Positions 49,712-63,194 of a DNA stretch of 64,000 nucleotides are shown here, piece after piece. This DNA comes from Aphrophora alni (lineage: Eukaryota > Arthropoda > Insecta > Hemiptera > Aphrophoridae): positions 105,441,762 to 105,505,761 of the forward strand of contig OY740769.1 in the NCBI GenBank assembly GCA_963513935.1. The letters are read 5' to 3'. Every line of letters starts with the position of its first letter. Position 1 is the first letter of the stretch. A program made the translations under genes and the position numbers. Below the pieces are notes generated by a model. The model saw only the letters and a program-made list of their open reading frames with translations. It was not told the origin of the DNA and ran no database searches.

Positions 49712-49981
49712 TATACTAACCTTCAAACTATCACTTATTTTCAGATACGTCTGACTACACTTTCGACATCACACTGTCATCGTCGAAGACTAGAAATGTT
49801 TCTTCTATATTACACAATTAAATCAAATTACACTTAAACAAAACCACATAATAAAAATTTTGTACTTAAATGTTTGTGGTTTTGTTTTTTCGAAACGTCT
49901 TGTTTTCGACAATGACAGTGTGATGTCGAAACTGCAGTCAGACATATCTGAAAATAAGTGATTGTTTGATGGTTAGTATAC
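49712..49981. repeat. Fold-back element of 270 bp with ~93-bp inverted arms
   Basis: The left arm TATACTAACCTTCAAACTAT...TTCGACATCACACTGTCATCGTCGAA matches the complement of the right arm with about a dozen differences. The spacer includes a second inverted pair (AAACAAAACCAC and GTGGTTTTGTTT). The right arm carries CGAAACGTC and GTCGAAAC words similar to those in the 6307-7023 element, although the two elements are otherwise different in sequence. Confidence 0.85.
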
Positions 49982-50069
49982 AAATAATTAGTAGTATTTA
50001 AGATTTTTATAAATGTTTATTGTGATTTAGCTTGGGTTTTATTTTGGTGTAAGTATAAAAAATTTGTAT

Positions 50070-50425
50070 TAAATTATGGGGGATCAACCACCAGACTCAG
50101 GGATGGATTCTTCTATCTTGTGGGGGAGAGGATCTGTCATGATTGATGACAGATGCGCATGGTTGGAGCTTTCTGGTCACAAACTTAGAGTTTTCGTCAG
50201 CTTGAGGACGAACTCTTCGAATATGGGGACATTCAAACTTTGAGAGATGATAGCATTTCAGTCGTACCATGGGGAGTTAGTTATGCTTCTGATCACTGAA
50301 TTTTGGAAAGATTCCAGCTGTTTCTTTCATGAGGCATTTAGTAGGAGGTACCAAGCTGGGGTTGCGTAGGTAGTTATGGGTCGAATGTAGGATTTATACA
50401 CGGTCAGTCTAGTTTTGATTGGTAA
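50070..50425 (-). pseudogene. Jockey/CR1-like reverse transcriptase C-terminal fragment
   Basis: On the minus strand one frame reads KTRLTVYKSYIRPITTYATP, then AWYLLL, QLESFQNSVIRSITNSPWY and LNVPIFEEFVLKL. This is the well-known end of jockey-type RT (KL.LYK.YIRP..TYA.P.W ... L...QN...R.I...PWY ... L.+P...EE). Four in-frame TGA codons interrupt the stretch but the frame itself is kept, so decay has been by point mutation rather than indels. It follows the fold-back element directly. Confidence 0.85.
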
Positions 50426-51060
50426 ACATTATATGGGATTTTATAAATGCACCATTAAGACGAAATCGAGATCCAATAGTAAGTGTTATAAGAGAGAGAT
50501 AAAACTGACAATTATTTAGTCATTACAAGAGAAAAGTATTTTTTGAACTTGTCATAAACGTTAACTCATCGTAAGTTCAAAAGCCTCTAAATTAAAACCT
50601 AAGAACTTTTACAGGACACTGAGAACATTTAATTCAGAGCTGGAAGGTTGTTCATTGAGTCAGTTTTCACTACAAAAAATTCACAAAATTGATTTCACAA
50701 TTCCTTTGTAACTAACTGTTGATAACATTTAACGATAATGTTTTGTTAAAACAACCCAGTCAAAGCTGGAGACTTGATAGATGAACATCTAAGCTCAATT
50801 CTATGTATTATAACAATGAAATGATTGAAAAAGTTAATTAATCTTTAAAAATTAGTTTTATAACATTACAATACTAAGTATTGCATTCAGTTTGTTTCAC
50901 GTTTGTATGTAACATTTAAAGTGTTAGATACCAATAATCAATTAAATTAAAAGTGTAGACTAAACGCAGTCTGTCTATTCTCTTACAATGGAAACTGTTT
51001 TAGTGAATTCTGCTATAATGGAAATTTGTAGAAATTGTAATTTGCATTCTTACATCTTAG

Positions 51061-51520
51061 ATGTGTGATTTATTGTCTAGAGTTTTAAAATTCCAGATGA
51101 AAATACTTTGTAATGATTTAACATTGTAATAAATTCACAAAGACGAGTGTTTTATTTGTTTGGAAGGAACAGAGACGAATCCAGGTCAACATGTTCTTGA
51201 GACGAAATTACAAAACTAATCCAACGTTGTTGGAATGTTACTATTTTGTTATTTTGTCTTGTATTTCTTTACAGCTCACCAGTAAAATACAGGTTTTCAG
51301 ACCTTTATCATACATGTTAAGTAGCACAAACACTCAAACTCAAAATACACATTTAAACAATAAATTTGTTACATTATCCCTAAACAAATTTAGATTTAGA
51401 TGTTATTGGGAAAAAAGTATAAAACGAAATAGACCCCTAGCGAAATATAGTAAGCATTTATTCTTACATTTTTCTAAGTTATATCGGTTAAATGACGATT
51501 AAATTTGGAGGTTGTTAATC
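51061..51520. repeat. Block D-F, copy 1
   Basis: Contains GATTTAACATTGTAATAAATTC, AAAGACGAGTGTTTTATTTG, GGAACAGAGACGAATCCAGG and ends with GATTAAATTTGGAGGTTGTT. A 103-codon open stretch (51191-51502) overlaps it, but the other copies do not keep that frame. Confidence 0.75.
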
Positions 51521-53399
51521 CAACCTAATATGCAATATTCGTATACACGTTTAAAAACAAATTATGGTTTCAGATTAATTAAAATAAATTCACAAAACTG
51601 AACTTTGGCGCTAACCGGTCTTACTCGTTCGAGATTAATTGGTCACAAATGGAAATATTATTTAGTTTGATTAGAGGTGAAAAGAATTAGTTCGCAAATG
51701 TTGTAATATTGTAATATTTTTTAAATATGTACCAAAATATAATCTTTAATATTCATACGTGGATTAACAAAATATACGTTGAACTTTATATGCTTGACTA
51801 TAATAATAGTGAGTACTGGCTTGGTAACTCCAAGTAATCCTAACTAAAGTTACACTTTTTTATGTAAGTCTTGGGTTAGATCCCTCTTGCTCAGACCATA
51901 ACTGGTCTGTCTTGACCAAACTCTTGTTCTCTTCCGACCCCGGTGGTATTACATTATTTGAGTGCTTTTATTTTATGTTCATTTTTTATAAAGCGATGAT
52001 AACTAAGCGGTTATCGTTTTTAAACAACAAGGAAAAAAGAGAGTTATTTCTTAAAACCATAAATTTCGGTAACGTATTAACTACTTTAGAAAAGAAAATG
52101 AATACAATTTTTCAAGCAGCTGGAGTTTTAGTTGGATTGCAGGACAAATTTGGAATTTAAATAATATATTGGTATTAATTGAAACGGTTTCGTTACTAAA
52201 CAATAAAAGTAGGCACATTACTTAACGATTAATCAGAAGTTTATTCTTACCTCTATAACCTATATTACCTTCAATAGCTCATTATGTACTGTTGATTAAT
52301 TGTACATACTCTAACCAAGGTCGGTGTCGTTGTACAACAATTACCATTTAAATGAATTTGTGTGTTGTCACTTCAGGGTATCAGCTGAATGCAAATATTA
52401 TGCCAGTAACATTATAGTATTTCAGTTGATTATTTTCCATACAGTATAGGGTACAAATACTACTGTAGTAGAAGATAAATACTTGTTGATAAATTAATTG
52501 TGTCTTATTGGTGTATAACTTTACTTTGAACGTGTGTATTTAATGTGTGATGGGAGGTATTATTGCTTATGTGCCTAATACAAACTTGTTAAAACATCGT
52601 CAATAATAAACAGTCTTTAACTTTTCCCGATAAAAGTTACTACAAGTTTGTTTGGAACTTGTTCTTTGTGTTATGACTAGCAGTACTCCCATTTAATTTA
52701 AACAGTCAATAGATTGTCAACTAATTCTGAAACGGAGTGTGAACATCATAAGTACTATTCTAGATTTATTATTGATGCTTTATTTTTTTTAAATGTATGA
52801 AAAATCGATACCGATACTATTTGTTGAAATTTCAAAAAAAGCCTGAAACTGAAAAAAAACTACCAGTTTTCAAAAATTTAGTTTTTTTTACGTGTATTTC
52901 GTATGGAAGATAAGTAAATATAGGCTCTCACTTACGTGTGTTTTGCAATAATTGTTAAAGTTTTTTTTAATAAATAAATTTTATTTAAAGTTAATAAAAA
53001 AAATTCAAAATCGGCCTTCATGGTGAAATTTAATGTAAACGGCATCAAACCGTGTCCAATCAATTAAACCTGAACCTCTTAAAAATCTGAAACCTAAAAT
53101 TATAAGGTTCTTTTTTCGAAATTTGAATCCTCGTCATCAAATTTTGAAAACATTTTATCATTCAAATACCCCATTAAATACGTTATGATTATTACTCTAT
53201 GACATAATGATCTCTCAATATTTACTTCCAGGCTCTACTTTGTAAATATTTGGTACACGCGTTGATGATGCACCATAGGGAAATCACACTTCACGTGATG
53301 CTATGCAGCCAAGTGGAAATTCAATCATGCACCTTAATTCTCTCTCTGTAGACTATGATGGTTATTTCATCGGTAGGGTTTGGTTTTTACACACAGAGT

Positions 53400-56300
53400 G
53401 TCATTAGTTTACTCCAGGAACGTATGACCTTTAGTTAAAATATAAAAATAGTTCGTGTTTGCTCAATAATAGTTTGCACTTTATAGAGGCACTTGACGAA
53501 GTGATAATAGTTCTAACCGTGAGTAACAAAATGTAACATATTGGCGACAAACTACTATTTAAGCACTCCGTGATTGATGATTCAGACATAACAGACGAAT
53601 GCTGTGTCCTACTGTTAATATATATAGCCTATTTTGTAACTGACTTAAGAAATCAAATTGGAAATTCTCAATGGAAAATATCATACTGCCAGCTTTATTT
53701 TTGTTAATTATATTATTTGTTTTAGGCTAGGACAGAGAGTTCATTTATTAGCAGTATCTATGGAAATTTGTTTTCTATTTTTATATAGATTATCTAGCAA
53801 AAAATAGAGAATACTTTTTGTAAGATCAAAGCATTAATTTTTTATTTTTTTTTCCAAATTCACTGAAATAATTTTGATAAAATATGCTCAAATGCCACTA
53901 AAAATCCAAACAAAGACTGTTGTTCATTATTCCCCCCCAAATTACAAATATGTGTTATTTGGTCGAAAGGTAAAAATGAACCACATGGGCAATTAGTTAA
54001 ATAATAAAAAAAAAAAATTAGGAACATACAAAAGTTACTACTCTAGCCAATGTTAGAAGCCATACGTGCAAAACAATTAAGGGTCGCATGGAAATTGGAG
54101 AATATTAAGATGAACCCCTATTTTTATCTATTCATGAAAAATGTAAATTCAAGTTCGACTTATGCGTTAATATAATACTAATATTGATGTAAAAATGGTG
54201 AAAATTCGTGTATTGTTTTTGATTATGTAGTAACTCTCTCATTTTTGTCATAGAGAACACGTTTGTATATAATTTATCTATAACTTGAAACCTGAACAAA
54301 ACTATCTAATTTGGCGGTTTACAAACAAATTCATAACAAAAAAGCTAATAAATATTATAATGGTATATATGAATGTAAAATAAGAGTTAATGTTTTGTAA
54401 TTAAAGGTTTTGTATAAATAAATACCAATTTCAAGGTTGGTACACAAAACATAATGCAGCATATCAGCAGCTCAATGCCTGGTATTGATTTAAATCGGCA
54501 ATTGTAAGAATGCAATAAGACAAATGTTTTATTGTTCGGAAGGAAAGATATAATCCAGGTCAAGTTGGTCTTGAATACTATAAAATGAATTCATCTTTCT
54601 TTACTTTATCATCCCACTCGATAACTTGCTTTTCTTTATTTTATGGAAGGGAAGACGTTAACGTGATTTTAAGAAGTAAGAGAATGGTGCCACATACTAA
54701 AAATATATAGATTTTTATTTTATGTATGAATCTGATATGGTTTATTTTTAAAGATTTTGATAGTAAGGAACAACTGCAGTTTTTTTAAAGTCAACAATTG
54801 GCGTAATTTTATTGACATATTTAAATTTATAAAAAATGACAAAATATTTAAATAAAAGTTTGTTATAGCAGATTAACGTCAGAAGACTGCTGAGAAGAGT
54901 AGCCTAACGTTTTCGTTTGCACAAATAAAGTATGCCAACAAGATTATGAATATTTGAATATTGTAATTATGTACTATTTAAGAAGACTTTTTACAATCGT
55001 ATCTAATAGTTATTGATGGGAGTTTTCAAGCTAGTGGTAGGTATTAACTGTTTTGGACAAAAAGGGTACACATTTGATTTGTTTAATGAAACTTGGTTAT
55101 AGTCTAACAGCAATGAATTTGACAAATTTTGATTTCTAATACCAGTGTGTTGTAAATTAGAACTACTTACAAAATATGGGCTGTAAACTATTAAACATAA
55201 AGTCTTTATTTACAAATTTTCTATTTTATTTTAATGAATTTCAATGGATTTCTATATCGACACACAAAAGTTCTTCCTAAGCAAATTGTAATTTTTACGT
55301 TGGTTATCGTGCAAAAACCATAACAACAACTACCGTAGAGGAAGGACATGTCGAAGAAAAAAAATTGGAATCTTTAGGTCATGAAATGAAAAAAAAAAAA
55401 ATCAATAAAAACAAAAAGCGATACAAATGCTTAATTAAACTGAGTTTGTTGGTTAAGTAAATTGTATTTCATTCAATGATCAAATCACAGTAATAGAAAT
55501 GTGCAAAGTTAATTATATAGTTATTATATCGAAAGTTAGTTAAGGGGACTCATATGTGGTTGACATTATGTTTCAATTCAACGTGATTGTGCTGTTACGT
55601 GTCTAAAATATTTTCTAAAATATGTGGTCATTACTAGAGAAAAAAAATGTCCTTAGCTTGGGACTAAATTTCCGGCTATCGCATGTTTAATAGCTTTTAT
55701 CGTAACACTTAAGGGCCATTATAGTAGATTAAATCACTTTTAATGGTTGGGAGTTTATATATTGATTTAGTTTTCACTATAAAATTTGAATGTATTTACA
55801 AACTGTTTTGAATGCAGCCTTTACGTAATAAATAAAACGTGCGTCAAGATTGCTGAGTTGTGACAACGTTTAAAGCTTTAGGGATCTACACAAACAAATC
55901 TTTGGTTCATAACTCATATTAAAATGATTAAACTTTCCTTTAATACAATTGAAAATAAAATAAACACAGTCTGTCATCAGATTTAGTTGTCTTTTATAAT
56001 GGAAACTTGTAGAACTTGTAACATATTATTTGTGCAATTTATTGTTGTGAGTTTATATGTCAGAAGAAAAACATTCTAATGTTTTATTCCTATAATAAAT
56101 TCAAAAAGACGAGTGTTTTATTTGTGTGGAAAGAACGGTGATAAATTTAGAAAACTAATTTAACGGGTTTTATTAGTAAAATGTAAAACTGTAAAATGGC
56201 AAACGATTTGGCGAGACCTTTGTTAGAATTGTTGTGTCAAGTAGCACAAACATTCTAACAATAAAATTTCAATTTACATAAAAATCACACTCAAATATGT

Positions 56301-56460
56301 AGTCCACTTTGTTTGTAAAAATTTAGTCAGATGTTATTGGGTAAAATTAAGAACAAATAAAGACTTCATAATGGAAAATAGCAAGCATCTACATCTGTGC
56401 TTTAGCTATTTAGATCCTAATGATGGTTAAATTTGGTGGTTTTACCAGAGCCCAATTGTA
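53400..56460. repeat. Degenerate duplication array, unit 2
   Basis: Order here: A near 53572, D' near 54500-54740 (GACAAATGTTTTATT, then ATCCAGGTCAAGTTGGTCTTG and ATCATCCCACTCG), X near 55150-55390, E near 55663 (GACTAAATTTCCGGCTATCG), D near 56100 (AAGACGAGTGTTTTATTTG) and F near 56425 (GGTTAAATTTGGTGGTTTT). The same order holds in unit 3. This is the most compact copy, about 3 kb. Confidence 0.7.
56041..56450. repeat. Block D-F, copy 2
   Basis: Shares AAAAGACGAGTGTTTTATTTG and the closing GGTTAAATTTGGTGGTTTTA with copy 1. It is preceded by a shared AACACAGTCTGTC...ATAATGGAAACTTGTAGAA stretch. Confidence 0.72.
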
Positions 56461-56764
56461 ATATACGAGTATAAAGGAAATTATAGTTCGTGAATAATTA
56501 ATACACCTGTGATAGTTGTAAATAAAACTGCATACAAAAAATAAATTTAAACTAAGTTAAAGAATGATCTGTAAACCATTCGCCCAACTGACACAGCGAG
56601 ACACACATATCTTTTGCAACCCAGTATTTAAAATAAAAGCAAATTATGTACCTAGATTTATTTATATGTTAAGAAATGATATAATGTTTAAATATAATGT
56701 TCTATTCATATTTGGAAATAGCTGTTGTTATCTAATTCTCATTAACTTTCAAGTTGTAAACTGA

Positions 56765-58480
56765 GAAACTCATTTTTTTAACATTAGCGGGATTTCTTAT
56801 TTGGTCTTAATTCTCATTTAATAGAGATATTATTTGTAAAACTGGATAATAGAAGTGGCAGCTTAATAAAGATATATTATTGAGATAGATAAAAAGACAC
56901 GTGTAGTGACCAAAGTTCATCCCAACTTGCTGTAACATAGAACTAGCTTACTTTATGTAGTCATGTAACCAAGTGTCTAAGCACATCCACGACAAAATTT
57001 CAAAGTAATGTTGCTTGCTAATATTATTTTAACTGGATAAAAAAAGAAGAAATTTCATGAAATTATAATTTGAATAACTACAAGTTTCCTTAAATTAACA
57101 AAAATATTATAATATTTTATTTTTCAGTATCAAAATAAATTTATTCAGTCAATTTTGAAGATTGACTGAATATTAAAATGCAATGATCAAACACTTTTAC
57201 AAGAACATTTTCTAAAAGTATAACTTGCCAAACACGGTTCTGAATATAAAAACATTGATTACTAATAACGCAAAAATGTAATAATTCTCTCTTATGTTGT
57301 AAATCATTTTGAAATTAACGACTGTCTTTGGGACAAATATTAATTTACAAATATCAAACATCTGGTTTTGGTTATAACTTCTTTAAACAAGCAAAGTAAC
57401 AATTCCCCCCCCCCCTCAGTTTATCTTGTGCAAGTACAAGTATAAACATCAGAAGATCAACTTCTACAATGTCGTCTAAAGTATAAAATAAGATAAAATA
57501 AAAAAGGAGGGAAGGAATATAAATTAATATGTCAAAGTTGAATTCTTTAAAATAAATTTACATATGTAAAAGTTTTAATTATATTTAGATATTTAGAAAT
57601 TGTAAATGCTAAGATAAAAAATAATATTATTTTTAATTAATAGAAAAGAGAATTGTTAATAAATGATAATAAAAAGGTGTCTAGTCCGGACAAGTTTTGT
57701 TAGTGTTTTTCTTTAAAGTTAAACCACATTAGACGGTGATCATTGATGTTGTTTTTAGTTTCAGTATTAAATCTGAGCTCACGTCTGCTTAACGGTCCTG
57801 ATACTTGAACTATAACGTGAGTCATTATAAGTAAGTGATTAAATTTAAATATTATATCTGTTCTTCTCTTCTGTTGTAAATGTCATAGTAGGCTTGACAG
57901 AACTTTGACTTTGACTTTGAAAATTAAGAGTCGAGAGTAACCGATCACAATTGGAGATAGAAGGTAACTTTATACTTTCATTGAGTACTTAGATTTGACT
58001 TTATAAATAAATCTTGTTAATGTTAAAAAAAAAAACCCATTAAATCCCGAACATATAAACTATAAATTTGTTTATGTAAATGAGGAATCACAATACACAA
58101 GTAAATATTTAACAACGATCAGTTCAATTATTCTTTAAGTTAATAAACTATTTAAATTATAAAAAGATAAAATTATTTAATGGGATTAGTTTTTTTGCAG
58201 GAAAAAATCACTACTGTTAATTGGATATAAATAACCAAATAATTGAAAATTGCAATGGTCGGTATAGCAAATATAAATCACAAGTCTTTCATTGTATTCC
58301 ATGTTTTTCTAATCAGTGGATATTTGTCTATTTATCTTCTTTTTTGTATGCTTGAAATAAAAACAATGAATAAATGGTTTTAATAATAAATAAACAAAGA
58401 ATTTATTTTAATTGATGTATAAGCATTCTTATTGTACACCCGAAAACATATTTCATAGTTAGTTCAAGGTATTTGTTTGG
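56765..58480. other. Spacer between duplication units 2 and 3
   Basis: AT-rich DNA. Near 57239-57350 the words CTGAATATAAAAACATTGA and ACGACTGTCTTTGGGA resemble a stretch near 49470-49520, suggesting that the duplicated material extends here. A C-run lies near 57404-57415. A minus-strand stretch near 57700-57830 has a faintly protein-like composition, too weak to call. Confidence 0.4.
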
Positions 58481-59194
58481 TTTACTTAGACAGAATATCT
58501 TTACTTTACTCTAGGACTAAGTTATTTTAGCTAAAATATAACTTGATAAATGTTTTTTCAAGAATTTATTAGAAATTTCTTCAGAATTTTGTACTGTTTT
58601 AATTTATTACAATGCATGAATTTGTTTTGAATTATTGGTAGAAAAATGTCCATTCTTTACGGGTTATAACACATTACTTAGAACTACTTTATAAATAACA
58701 CTCACGATGAATGCTTCAGACTAACGGATGAATTCTGTGTCCTCCTTTTAAAATTTATGTTTAATTCAGCATGGCTGCGCTATTATGCAGCTAAATGCGT
58801 TATGCTAAGACACCGCCCAACGTAAACACAACAGGCATTGAAAACCTATAAAATTGTATGTACGCTGATAGGCTGAAGAAAAAATCTAAACAATAAAATA
58901 TAAAATGAACTTTTAAAACTTCCTTTATAAAACTGACCTTAAATATGTGTAGCGCTATTCTGTCACTTTCATGAATAGTAGTGTTGTAAATAACGTTTAC
59001 AGTCTGCCAACTAAAAGTGAAACGAAGTATAAATAACAGAAAATGTATATTCTAAATGGATAGGAATAAAAAACACTAGAATTTTATTGATAAATATTTG
59101 TTCAAGATGTTAATAGTCGTTTTACTAATACAAAATCAATAAACAAAACGAAAGTCATAAATTGTTAGATGTTTGATTTTTTTCATTTACATTT

Positions 59195-59196
<2 letters not shown>

Positions 59197-59241
<45 letters not shown>
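59197..59241. repeat. (TA)n microsatellite, 45 bp
   Basis: A pure alternating TA tract just before the D' block of unit 3. Confidence 0.92.
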
Positions 59242-59247
<6 letters not shown>

Positions 59248-59569
59248 GTATTAATAATATAATATTGCAATAAATCCAGAAAGACAAATGTTTTATTTGA
59301 TTGGAAGGAATCATCAAATCTAGGTCAAGTTGATCTTGAATACTATATCTTCCTTTATATTATCATCCCACTCGTATCCTTTCTGCTTTTCTTTATTTTA
59401 TGGAATTGAAGACAGTAACTTGATTTCAAGAAATAAAGGAATATAACATGTCGGAGCTGGATTACAATATATTTTTATTTTCACAGAACTATTTACAACT
59501 GTAATATTTTTAATATAATTAAATAATATAATTTAATAAATTCATTTATTACCATGCTAAACAGACGTA

Positions 59570-59960
59570 CTAGGCAAGATGCACTCAGTCCCTTTCATTT
59601 AAATATTGAATAAATTCTCCCCTGGATTCATTGCCAAAAACCCCTTTTCATGTCAGTTTTCCCTGAAGTCAGTTTTCGTGTTTCTCCACCATACCACGAA
59701 ATGGAGTATATCCTCATTTTCCATTGAATTGCACAAAGCGTAATTATAGTTTACTTCCAGTCCTGTATTTTAAAACAGTTTTTATTATTGATATATCCTG
59801 ATAATTTTGAAAATACGTTCTGTTACTTAAGTATAAGCTTAACTTACTATAAATATTATTGTTACGGCCATTCCTTGGCGCTAGTAAGTCATCTTGCTTC
59901 CTCTCATGCGTATAGCTTCTACTAAAGTTAACATCTGCCCTTTCCATTCTCTATTGCCGG
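59570..59960 (-). pseudogene. Non-LTR retrotransposon C-terminal fragment with CxxC-type tail
   Basis: The minus strand encodes YSKLSLYLSNRTYFQNYQDI, then ISIIKTVLKYRTGS, and after a one-base frameshift YNYALCNSMENEDILHFVVW and AMNPGENLFNI. The pattern matches the end of some non-LTR polyproteins (CTLCN..E.EDI.HFL..CP). The second cysteine/histidine part is degraded (VVWW instead of a cysteine-proline). Several stops follow. It is unrelated in detail to the 33.2-kb tail. Confidence 0.65.
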
Positions 59961-61332
59961 TATCCCTCAAGAGACATTGAATAACTTCTCTGCTAATATA
60001 TGAAAATCCGAGACGCAATAATTTGTAAAATAAATATTCTTTCATTATGTGGTATTTAATGTGGATGAAAAAATATACACAATATTCAGTTGTTTTTAGA
60101 TTATTTTAATTTTAAGTTAACCATACCCATTAACCTGAAAATATTATCAACTGCAAAATAAGCTTTCTAAAATTCCGCTTGAGACTTAAAAAGCACATTA
60201 GACTTATCGGACCCATCGTTCAATACGACCCAAAAATATTCCAGTAAATAATTCGCGATTGCATCTAAGAAGGAGATTACCTCGATGGCATACAAACAAA
60301 TACTTTCTTCAACAATATCTCTTTTTTTTGTGGAGTGGGTAAATTATAGATTTAAAAAAAATTCCAGCATTCCTACCAGTTTCAAAATGTGATTAAAATA
60401 ATTAATAAATAATTCAGAAGTTTTTCTGTGCCATTTTTAAAGAACTCAAATGGTATCTTATTGTAGCCAGAAGTTTTTATTATTCTTTGATTTATTTAAG
60501 TCTAGCTTATTTTCAGCAATGGCAATGTCAGAGTCCAGCTTGTTATCACAATAAAGGTTCTAGCTAAGCTATAAGAGCCGAGGGGAGAGGTGGGTCTAAT
60601 AGGGCCATAACTTTGCCCAACGGCAATATTGTAATCAATGATGTCTCTCTGAAGTGTTATTATTGCTTATTGAAAACTTTTAAACTGCTTTAAATAATAG
60701 TTAAACACAAAAAACGATTCTATATCAATTCATACAACAATAAGTCATTACAATAATTTATAAAAGTTTTCAATTTATGTACATCTACTTTACAATAAAT
60801 TTATATTTTGGGGTAGCACATAAATTATGATTAAATAAAGAAGAATTCATGTTTATCTATTTATTAGCTACAGTATTTACGTTTTAAAGTCAATAGGAGT
60901 GCAGGAATTTGACAATGTTTAAGTAAATAAATATTAGTTTTTCATCAACTATAGACAGTAAGAATTACTTATGATTAGGAAACAAGTAGTGATTGTAGAT
61001 ATATCTTGAATAAGTAGAAATATATTGTATTTAAACCCTACGAACTTTCACTTTAATAGAGTTAAAAATTTAATTTTGTAGAGTATGGAGGTGGAAGTTA
61101 AAACTCATTCATTATATATAGTAATAAAATCGACAACATTAAATTAAAGTTAATGTGATGAAAGTTGAATCAAGTGTATATAAAAATTAGGAGACATACA
61201 TTTAAAATGGTCACAATTTTACATTTATCCAAATTTTTTCACCAAAATTAGATATTTTTATAAATGACCGTACACGAGTCATTCTATGGCAAATTTTTGT
61301 AATTTTTTGAACGTATTTTCAGGTTTATTACG

Positions 61333-61336
<4 letters not shown>

Positions 61337-61363
<27 letters not shown>
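61337..61363. repeat. Poly-A run of 27
   Basis: An uninterrupted A tract. The downstream 400 bases include GACATACATACATACAGCCAGG near 61825, a short tandem ACAT word often found in insect interspersed repeats. Confidence 0.85.
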
Positions 61364-61368
<5 letters not shown>

Positions 61369-61858
61369 TTATCTCAATACCAATTTTCTAGTTTCTATGA
61401 AAATTTTTGATCCAATCTTCGTGCTGTTTACGTATTTAAAATAAAAGAAAATTCAAAATCTTTCATAACAAAACTTTTATTTTGATTTGTTGTGGAAACT
61501 ACATGTTTTCTTTCATTTTGTGATAGTCTTGGTAGTTTAAGTTAATATCGTGTTTATGTAGGCCTACTGAACAGTAACGATCAAGATCATTATCACGAAC
61601 AGAACAATGTGATAGATCACGATCACGGCTGTTACCATAACAACGAGAGACGGTCAACTTTGTAAGACATGAAATAGTGTGTTCCGTTCTTAACGTAGAT
61701 ATTTATAACTTTGAGATAAACAATTGAAAAAAAATCAGAAAATATAACCGGTATAAGTCTACACAGCAAATTTGATGGCAATAATTTTATCGCTTATGCT
61801 ATACCGTAGTGGTGCACAGAGGACATACATACATACAGCCAGGTAGAAAGTATGGAAC

Positions 61859-61875
61859 CTAGGGGGGGGGGGGGA
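61859..61875. repeat. Poly-G run
   Basis: A long G-run, interrupted only at its right edge, in otherwise AT-rich DNA. Assembly length may be unreliable. Confidence 0.8.
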
Positions 61876-62162
61876 GGCTTAAAAGTTATATTTCGATGAA
61901 AATATTAACTTCGACTATTTGCCTCATCACAAAGTAAACACAAAATCACAAGCGCTTCTGTTGTGTGTGTGTGAGAGAGAGAGAGAAAATTGAAACTTAC
62001 ATGGTCATTATACTAGGAGAAGCGAACTTAAGACTAAATTTCCGGTCATCGCATGTTTAATAGTCTTTATCTTAAAGCTTACAGTACATTAAGTCACCGT
62101 CGATGGTCGAAAGGTTATTTAATACAACAGCTCATACTATAACATTTAAGAAAATGGGTTTT

Positions 62163-62175
62163 ACACACACACACA

Positions 62176-62256
<81 letters not shown>

Positions 62257-62266
62257 CAGAGAGAGA
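62163..62266. repeat. Compound microsatellite (AC)n(TC)n(TA)n(CA)n(GA)n
   Basis: Five dinucleotide blocks follow each other without spacers, with a self-complementary TA centre: (AC) 62163-62178, (TC) to about 62217, (TA) to about 62248, (CA) to 62255, then GCAGAGAGAGA. It produces a low-complexity open stretch that is not a gene. Confidence 0.93.
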
Positions 62267-62639
62267 ATATATACTATCAGAGAAATATCTTGTTATAATC
62301 AGAAGAATAAAGACTTGATATGTAATTTGTTGAACAAATTATTTGTTTTATTTGTAGTTCTACATTACTATTTATACATCCTAGACTACACTTACATTTT
62401 TATCTTTATTCAACAATGGAAAGAATTGAAAATTCTCTCCTGAAAATGCTACAAAAGTCAAATGTTCGAAATTTTAAGGGTCTATTATTTCTAAACGAGA
62501 AGGTTCATCACACAATAACCAAGAGAGATAAAGTCTTAAAATTTTGTACAGAATCCGAAGAGACCATACAAAATAGAGGTCCAGTTTGGAAATTTAAAAG
62601 TAGGCAGCCATATTGGTAAATGGTGGCCATTTTTCAGAG

Positions 62640-63060
62640 TTTGTAAAACAGATTAGTAAATTATATCGTCGATTCATGCAGATCCTACTAGACGCCAGGG
62701 AAAGAACTGTCAACCCAGGCAGAGCACCTCATGCCCAGGCATGACTGTTTACAGCTAGGAGCTCGCTTAACTGCTGGAGGCTCCGTTTACACTGGATAGA
62801 GGTCGGATACATTTGTCCCATTAGGCACGGGTTGCGTGACATTATTAAGGTTTGGCAGAAATATAAGAAATAAACAAGAGGAAGAGAAGAAGAAAGAAGA
62901 TCTTCAATAGGAAAGAGTAGAAACAGACAGACAGCATGTGAAGTTATGCTGACTGTAGAAAGAAAGGCTCCCAGAACAACAAGAAGAAGAGAGCTGAGAT
63001 AGGCTGTTTGCGATTGGTAGTCCAATCGGGCGGTGGGATCGCCAATCCTTTAAGAGATCT
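62640..63060. repeat. GC-richer insert inside unit 3, unidentified
   Basis: It contains CTGGAGGCTCCGTTTACACTGG and CCCATTAGGCACGGG, with a purine-rich middle (AAGAGGAAGAGAAGAAGAAAG). It is absent from the equivalent position of units 1 and 2, so it is a later insertion. It is possibly the untranslated end of a retroelement; the family was not identified. Confidence 0.45.
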
Positions 63061-63194
63061 TGGTACTTATTATCTTTAGTTCAAAATTAATAAAATTAAT
63101 AAACTTTTCATTAGTCAATGGAGAAGTAGATTACATAGCTCTGTCATCAGATTTTGTGAGTAATGGCACTTGTGGTAGTTGCAACTTGATCATT

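Larger units (their letters stand above)
45120..51520. repeat. Degenerate duplication array, unit 1
   Basis: This unit shares ordered blocks with units 2 and 3. Block A (TGATGATTCAGATATAATTTGTGTCC, near 45250) recurs near 53572 and 58705. Block X (near 47480-47720, with GCTGTAAACTATTAAA and, later, TAGGTCATGAAACGAAAA) recurs near 55150-55390. Block B (ATGCTAAAACACGCCCTAACATAAACACAACA, near 49172) recurs near 58799. Block D-F (51061-51520) recurs at 56041 and 63195. Similarity is patchy and old. A fold-back element and a LINE scrap are inserted within it. No intact gene is visible. Confidence 0.65.

Noticed and set aside
51191..51502. 103-codon open stretch in block D-F
   Set aside because: The frame is not kept in the other two copies of the block, and composition is that of AT-rich chance sequence.
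57690..57850. Possible endonuclease-RT linker of a non-LTR element on the minus strand
   Set aside because: A short protein-like run is visible, but no family motif can be aligned with confidence.
62103..62318. 71-codon open stretch with serine-leucine repeats
   Set aside because: It is the translated compound microsatellite.
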